Source: Elusimicrobiota bacterium (GTDB taxonomy: Bacteria; Elusimicrobiota; UBA8919). Taken from it: a DNA stretch of 10,017 nucleotides. A program made the translations under genes and the position numbers. This document shows, piece by piece, positions 6,864-10,017 of this stretch; the stretch's first letter is position 1, and every line of letters starts with the position of its first letter. The notes beneath the pieces were generated by a model that searched no databases, was not told where the DNA came from, and worked only from the letters and a program-made list of their open reading frames with translations. Where the stretch lies: NCBI GenBank assembly GCA_003452965.1, contig DMMW01000063.1, positions 48,796 through 58,812 of the forward strand, written 5' to 3'.

Positions 6864-7589
6864 TCATTCCAGTATTTCAAAATTTGTATAGACATTTTTT
6901 ACATCATCGTGTTCTTCCATTTCATCTATCAATTCTAGCATTTTTTTGCCGTCATTACCTTTTAAGTCTATGTAAGTTGTCGGAAGCATAGTATTTTCTG
7001 CGGTTTCGAATTCAATTTTTTTGTCTAATAATGTCTGTTTAATTTTTTCAAAATCGGCAGGTTGTGTAATTATTTCAAAAAGATTTTCATCATCTGTCTT
7101 TACGTCTTCCGCACCGCTATCAATCGCGATATTCATCAATTCATCTTCTTTTACTTTTGACTTATCTATAGCTATATATCCTTTAGGATGAAACATCCAA
7201 TTAACACAGCCTGATTCACCGAGATTACCACCATGGGACGAGAAAATCTTTTTTATTTCCGAATGAGTTCGGTTTTTATTATCGGTTGTAACCTCAACCA
7301 TTACTGCAACACCGTTCGGACCATATCCTTCATAAACAAGTTCTTCATAAGTTACTCCGGGCAGTTCGCCTGTTCCTCTTTGAATTGCTTTTTTCACATT
7401 TTCAGCAGGCATATTTGCGGCTTTTGCATCTTCTATAGCCTTTCGTAACCGTGCATTACTATCAGAATTACCGCCTTGTTTTGCAGCAATAGTTAATTCC
7501 CGGACTACTCTTGTAAAAACTTTTCCTCTTTTAGCATCTATAATTGCTTTTTTGTGTTTGATTCCTGCCCACTTGGAATGTCCTGACAT
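6864..7589 (-). CDS. yebC: YebC/PmpR family translation factor (TACO1 homologue)
   Basis: This is a 241-residue protein with the invariant family start MSGHSKWAGIKHKKAIIDAKRGK and then FTRVVRELTIAAKQGG, NARLRKAIEDAKAANMPAENVKKAIQRGTG, YEGYGPNGVAVMVEVTTDNKNRT and GGNLGESGCVNWMF. Length is standard. The family was long annotated as a transcriptional regulator; recent work on bacterial YebC and mitochondrial TACO1 points to relief of ribosome stalling, especially at proline runs. The ATG at 7589 has a strong ribosome site (AGGGGG) and a candidate promoter about 55 nt upstream. It is probably the first gene of the ruv operon, being preceded by a terminator and the unrelated hicBA pair. A yebC-ruvC-ruvA-ruvB order is common in bacteria. 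Confidence 0.97.
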   Translation of the reverse strand: MSGHSKWAGIKHKKAIIDAKRGKVFTRVVRELTIAAKQGGNSDSNARLRKAIEDAKAANMPAENVKKAIQRGTGELPGVTYEELVYEGYGPNGVAVMVEVTTDNKNRTHSEIKKIFSSHGGNLGESGCVNWMFHPKGYIAIDKSKVKEDELMNIAIDSGAEDVKTDDENLFEIITQPADFEKIKQTLLDKKIEFETAENTMLPTTYIDLKGNDGKKMLELIDEMEEHDDVKNVYTNFEILE

Positions 7590-7593
7590 TGTG

Positions 7594-7599
7594 CCCCCT
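7594..7599 (-). promoter_or_regulatory. strong ribosome binding site of yebC
   Basis: AGGGGG lies 4 nt before the ATG at 7589 on the minus strand. It stands out because ruvA and ruvB, further along the same operon, have no recognisable ribosome site. Confidence 0.7.
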
Positions 7600-7644
7600 G
7601 AGTTAGAATTTTTAAGTTATAATATACATTTACATAATAAAAAT

Positions 7645-7673
7645 ATTCTACTAAATTATTATTTAAAAATCAA
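7645..7673 (-). promoter_or_regulatory. candidate sigma-70 promoter of the yebC-ruv operon
   Basis: On the minus strand, TTGATT (7668-7673) and TAGAAT (7645-7650) are separated by 17 bp. The -10 ends about 55 nt before the yebC ATG. The placement just after a terminator fits, but the surrounding DNA is so AT-rich that chance matches are expected. Confidence 0.4.
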
Positions 7674-7684
7674 TTAGAATAAAA

Positions 7685-7707
7685 AATCACCGTTTTATTA
7701 GTGATTC
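7685..7707 (-). terminator. small hairpin terminator after hicBA
   Basis: Read on the minus strand, AATCAC (7701-7706) and GTGATT (7685-7690) form a 6-bp stem, extendable by a G-T pair, around a 10-nt loop. The distal arm runs directly into a T tract. It lies about 65 nt past the hicA stop and before the yebC promoter, as expected for a rho-independent terminator that separates the two units. The stem is short and only two of its six pairs are G-C. Confidence 0.5.
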
Positions 7708-7773
7708 TTGTTCATTAAACTAAAAAAATATTATAATTTTATTTTTAAAACTAACTCTGATATAAAATTCGTT

Positions 7774-7998
7774 TTAATCAATATATCTATAAAATTCTTC
7801 TCTAGTTACTTTTAGTGTTTTAATAATCTGATTTAAAATGAATTTAGGTACTGTTCTATATGCGGGTAAAGTAATTGGTCTTGTGAAGTCACTTCTCCAA
7901 TATTTTCTATGTGAACCTTCCTGACCTTTAAATTGACAACCAAAATGGAGTATTGCTTTTTCTACTTCTTTCCAATGGAGTGTTATTAGTCGTGCCAT
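7774..7998 (-). CDS. hicA: HicA-family mRNA interferase toxin
   Basis: This 74-residue protein has the HicA (YcfA) double-stranded-RNA-binding-like fold pattern: an N-terminal helix (WKEVEKAILHFGCQF), the core G-S-H-R-K-Y-W at 28-34 with catalytic His30, a strand (PITLPAY) and a C-terminal helix ending KVTREEFYRYI. Known HicA toxins cleave mRNA and are neutralised by HicB. The gene order is antitoxin first, and the ATG at 7998 overlaps the hicB stop by 1 nt (TAATG), so the toxin is translated by coupling and has no ribosome site of its own. All key residues seem intact, so the toxin is probably functional. Confidence 0.9.
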   Translation of the reverse strand: MARLITLHWKEVEKAILHFGCQFKGQEGSHRKYWRSDFTRPITLPAYRTVPKFILNQIIKTLKVTREEFYRYID

Positions 7999-8315
7999 TA
8001 GGCATTTGCTGGTATGCGTATATCAGTTCTTTTTAATATATGAACAGGTATTGTTTTGTGTTTTTCAATCGGCGGGATCATTCCAAATTCTTTTGGGTCA
8101 CTCTTCCAACCCAATCTTAAAAGGTCTTTTTCAAGAGTCCCATGTTTAATAGTTTCTTCAAGATATATCTTTAAACATTCAGTAAAATTTTTCTGTGCCT
8201 CTTTAATTGTTTTTCCACAAGTAGATAAGTCAAGAGCAGATGAATAAGCAACAATCATCCCATCTTCTCTGAAAAAAACAACCGGTATTGTACCTTGAAA
8301 TGTAAATCTTAACAT
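7998..8315 (-). CDS. hicB: HicB-family antitoxin
   Basis: This 105-residue protein has an N-terminal HicB domain, a partial RNase-H-like fold: FQGTIPVVFFREDGMIVAYSSALDLSTCGKTIKEAQKNFTECLKIYLEE (about 6-54), including the family hallmark of a strand, D-L-S-T-x-G-K-T and E-A helix. It should bind and inhibit the HicA encoded next. Classical HicB proteins carry a C-terminal ribbon-helix-helix or helix-turn-helix DNA-binding domain; here residues 70-105 (KSDPKEFGMIPPI, then IPVHILKRTDIRIPANA) show no obvious one. The ATG at 8315 has a very good ribosome site (GAGGTGG) 4 nt upstream and a near-consensus promoter. That promoter region is almost duplicated in front of the 63-residue gene at 9917. 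Confidence 0.88.
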   Translation of the reverse strand: MLRFTFQGTIPVVFFREDGMIVAYSSALDLSTCGKTIKEAQKNFTECLKIYLEETIKHGTLEKDLLRLGWKSDPKEFGMIPPIEKHKTIPVHILKRTDIRIPANA

Positions 8316-8319
8316 ATTT

Positions 8320-8361
8320 CCACCTCAGTTAAATTATAAATAATTTATTTAAAAAAAGCAA
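8320..8361 (-). promoter_or_regulatory. hicBA promoter, operator-like palindrome and ribosome site
   Basis: Minus-strand -35 TTGCTT (8356-8361), a 17-bp spacer and -10 TATAAT (8333-8338) are followed by the ribosome site GAGGTGG (8320-8326). An inverted repeat TAAATTAT-AA-ATAATTTA (8330-8347, plus strand) covers the -10, the usual place for autorepressor operators in toxin-antitoxin operons. The whole block from 8313 to 8370 matches 9915-9972 at 50 of 58 positions without gaps. The -35, -10, palindrome core and most of the ribosome site are conserved. Confidence 0.7.
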
Positions 8362-8376
8362 GTGATATTTTTTTAT

Positions 8377-8853
8377 TTATTTAAAAAAAAAATGCATTAA
8401 AATTATATCTTTATAACCTTTTAATACATCAAAAAAATTTGAGTGGATAATACTATTTTCACCCGCAACGCTACTATAAACTCGAAAAGTAAAAACAGTG
8501 ATAATTAAAGCCATAATTATAACTCCAATAAAAATAGGTGAATACTTTTTAAAACATTTATTTGATAAAAAAACAAAAATACTACTTATAAGACGAAGCA
8601 AATATAGTAAAATAAATGACTGTAAAATATCTAAAAATAACATCATAAAAACAAAAAATAATCCAATATCTTTCACTGTATAAAGAATTAAACTAATAAA
8701 TGGGAAAAGAATCGTATGCCATGTTGGTACAATACCAAAATATAATATATAACACATTGGGAGTGGTAAAAAAATGAATAGTGCAAAAAATAAAGATGCC
8801 TTTTCCTTATTAGAGAAAAAATCGCCCCATTTTCTAAAAGTTGATTTAAACAT
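8377..8853 (-). CDS. small multi-pass membrane protein of unknown function
   Basis: From the ATG at 8853 this frame encodes 158 residues. A short charged N-terminus (MFKSTFRKWGDFFSNKEKAS) is followed by three to four hydrophobic segments (about 19-42, 46-60, 62-96 and 105-125) and a tail ending MHFFFK, so it is an integral membrane protein. I recognise no family. The frame is open further upstream to a TTG at 8904 with AGGA only 3 nt before it, which would add 17 residues (CISGHYIDTFW...); neither start has good ribosome-site support. It sits between the hicBA promoter and the remains of a secreted-protein gene, with very low GC and Lys/Ile/Phe-rich composition typical of accessory DNA. It could be an immunity or stress protein, but nothing in the sequence proves it. 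Confidence 0.5.
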   Translation of the reverse strand: MFKSTFRKWGDFFSNKEKASLFFALFIFLPLPMCYILYFGIVPTWHTILFPFISLILYTVKDIGLFFVFMMLFLDILQSFILLYLLRLISSIFVFLSNKCFKKYSPIFIGVIIMALIITVFTFRVYSSVAGENSIIHSNFFDVLKGYKDIILMHFFFK

Positions 8854-8927
8854 ATTTAATTTTGGTGTCCAAAAAGTGTCTATGTAGTGTCCAGAAATAC
8901 ACAAAATCCTATAAATCGGTATAAGTG

Positions 8928-9159
8928 CTATTTTGGTTTATTATCGTCGGTAAGTTCATTTTTAATCGGAGACTCAGTAACATTCTGATGCCCAAATTCC
9001 TGCAGGTACTAAGAAACTGGATAATTTTTGTTTTATATTACTGCAACTTTTCTTATTTTATTTATATCTGCTTGAGAGTTAAATATTACTTGTGCATGAG
9101 AATAATTACTAGCCGAGAAAAAGCAAATTAAAAATAAATTTTAAACAAATTTTAAACAT
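8928..9159 (-). pseudogene. decayed gene for a secreted protein (signal peptide remnant)
   Basis: An ATG at 9159 with a strong GGGGAG ribosome site (9166-9171) begins MFKICLKFIFNL but hits TAG at 9109-9111. Shifting frame by one base within the A/T homopolymers gives a credible continuation: ICFFSASNYSHA, a signal peptide end, then QVIFNSQADINKIRKVAVI. This is interrupted by TAA (9033-9035) and TAG (9009-9011) before the same frame resumes with YLQEFGHQNVTESPIKNELTDDNKPK and stops at 8928-8930. The D-x-x-K-I-R-K-V-A-V-I pattern is like the start of mature CsgG/GNA1162-type envelope proteins, which is an inference. Together these suggest a gene broken by one frameshift, two stops and probably an internal deletion. 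A chance match or sequencing errors in the homopolymers remain possible. Confidence 0.5.
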
Positions 9160-9247
9160 TTTATTCTCCCCAACTTTAAGGAAACACTGAAAAAAACTAC
9201 TTTGAAAAAACTAATATATATAAAATATAATCTGATTCTTTTTAAAT

Positions 9248-9709
9248 TTATAATCCTCTTTTGTATAACTCAAAAAATCCTTTAAAAAGATTAAATGTAA
9301 CTTGAAATGTATTAAAAAATCCATCCATGCCTAATAATCCACCGCCTGCTAATTTACCTTCTGAAAAACCAGCATACACTGGAATTTTGTGAACAACTTT
9401 TAAAATTTGTGAATCAAAAATTTCAATATTAATGTGATAAAAATAATGTGTAACCGTAGCACCACCTATGCCCGTTATCATACTTTTTTTACCATCTTCT
9501 ATTTTCAAATTCAAACAACTACGAAAACCATCTTCAAAAAGACAATTAGTAGAACCCGAATCCACCAATGCAAAAAATTTAGGGGTAAAATAATCATTAC
9601 AAGATAATCTAATTGGAATAAAGGGATATGTACGTTTTATCTTTTGAGGAAAAGCTTCATCAGGTTTTGATTCAAGTTCAATAAAAGAGTACTGTATTTT
9701 TAAAGACAT
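9248..9709 (-). CDS. retropepsin-like aspartic protease
   Basis: This 153-residue protein has a single copy of the clan AA aspartic protease pattern: FFALVDSGSTNCLF (46-58) with the catalytic D50-S51-G52, a flap-like SMITGIGGATV (76-86) and the late G-L-L-G-M-D-G-F-F (124-132) with hydrophobic strands that complete the fold. A single D-S/T-G motif in about 150 residues implies a homodimer as in retroviral protease. No signal peptide is seen, so it is probably cytoplasmic. It is not part of a retroelement: no reverse transcriptase or integrase is present. It starts 16 nt after the 63-residue gene, with which it forms a two-gene unit under a promoter nearly identical to that of hicBA. Natural substrate and role are unknown. 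Confidence 0.8.
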   Translation of the reverse strand: MSLKIQYSFIELESKPDEAFPQKIKRTYPFIPIRLSCNDYFTPKFFALVDSGSTNCLFEDGFRSCLNLKIEDGKKSMITGIGGATVTHYFYHINIEIFDSQILKVVHKIPVYAGFSEGKLAGGGLLGMDGFFNTFQVTFNLFKGFFELYKRGL

Positions 9710-9725
9710 TATATATTAAATTTCT

Positions 9726-9917
9726 TTATCCTGCATAGCCTTTTTTAAAAGAAGGTACTCTAAAAAAGATTGGAGTACCACAATAATTTTTCTTTGATTT
9801 CTCTAAAACTTCAGATACAGTATATCCACTTCCTACAACTTTACTTTTATCAGGAGTTAACGCTACCCATTTATCTTCGTATGCTTCTAATAATTTAGTT
9901 AAATTTAATTTTTTCAT
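9726..9917 (-). CDS. DUF5678-like small protein, partner of the protease
   Basis: This 63-residue soluble protein reads helix (NLTKLLEAYE), strand (KWVALTPD, 16-23), strand (SKVVGSGYT, 25-33), helix (VSEVLEKSKKN), then a C-terminal strand with TPIFFRVP (48-55). The K-W-V-A, V-V-G-S-G and R-V-P landmarks fit the DUF5678 pattern as I remember it. Such proteins are found in many bacteria and archaea, often beside small aspartic proteases; the function is unknown. The ATG at 9917 has the ribosome site TGAGGTGA 4 nt upstream. It is the first gene of the pair with the retropepsin-like gene, analogous in position and size to an antitoxin gene. It could equally be an adaptor or a substrate of the protease. 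Confidence 0.7.
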   Translation of the reverse strand: MKKLNLTKLLEAYEDKWVALTPDKSKVVGSGYTVSEVLEKSKKNYCGTPIFFRVPSFKKGYAG

Positions 9918-9921
9918 ATTT

Positions 9922-9963
9922 TCACCTCAATCAAATTATAAATAATTTATCAAAAAAAAGCAA
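9922..9963 (-). promoter_or_regulatory. promoter, palindrome and ribosome site of the DUF5678-protease cassette
   Basis: Minus-strand -35 TTGCTT (9958-9963), a 17-bp spacer, -10 TATAAT (9935-9940) and TGAGGTGA (9922-9929) precede the ATG at 9917. The palindrome AAATTAT-AA-ATAATTT (9933-9948) covers the -10. Layout and sequence copy the hicBA promoter at 8320-8361 at a constant offset of 1602 bp. Bases 9964-10017 hold nothing further that I can name. Confidence 0.7.
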
Positions 9964-10017
9964 GGTAAATTTTGCACAACATTACCCATTTTTTTTTGAT
10001 TAGAATATTATCTTTTT

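Noticed and set aside
8925..9131. Plus-strand open frame of 68 codons
   Set aside because: It has no family resemblance. The opposite strand carries a ribosome site, ATG and signal-peptide-like remnant that explain the region better.
9248..9709. Retroelement or prophage origin of the aspartic protease
   Set aside because: No reverse transcriptase, integrase, long terminal repeat or phage gene is visible. Single-domain bacterial proteases of this type exist on their own.
1..10017. CRISPR array, tRNA or rRNA genes
   Set aside because: I saw no regularly spaced repeats, cloverleaf or rRNA-like sequence on either strand.

Overview
The window is AT-rich DNA (roughly 30% GC by eye) from a bacterium. 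Every gene I accept lies on the minus strand, so the text follows transcription from high to low coordinates. The lineage cannot be fixed from this sequence. A low-GC uncultivated bacterium with a diderm-like gene complement (Omnitrophota-like, for example) is my guess; the genes themselves only show that it is bacterial.

Region A (about 7644 down to 1) is a conserved housekeeping cluster of nine genes: yebC, ruvC, ruvA, ruvB, a radical-SAM SplB-like gene, queH, a 575-residue membrane-anchored protein, a DUF2905 gene and a SpoIID/LytB-domain lipoprotein cut by the window edge. RuvA, RuvB and RuvC form the Holliday-junction branch-migration and resolution machine. YebC is a translation factor. 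QueH performs the last step of queuosine synthesis. SpoIID-type proteins act on peptidoglycan. Spacing is tight (4-nt and 22-nt overlaps, gaps of a few nt) except on both sides of ruvA, where two copies of a palindromic AT-rich repeat sit, and after queH, where a GC-rich palindrome sits.

Region B (about 10017 down to 7645) looks accessory. It holds a two-gene cassette (a 63-aa DUF5678-like protein plus a retropepsin-like aspartic protease), a decayed gene for a secreted protein, a small multi-pass membrane protein and a hicBA toxin-antitoxin pair. A short hairpin terminator then separates this region from the yebC operon.

The most striking observation is that the hicBA pair and the small-protein/protease cassette are driven by near-identical promoter regions. 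These match at 50 of 58 positions without gaps, with the same -35 (TTGCTT), 17-bp spacer, -10 (TATAAT), ribosome binding site and an A/T palindrome over the -10. This suggests that the protease cassette is regulated like a toxin-antitoxin system and may be an undescribed module of that kind.
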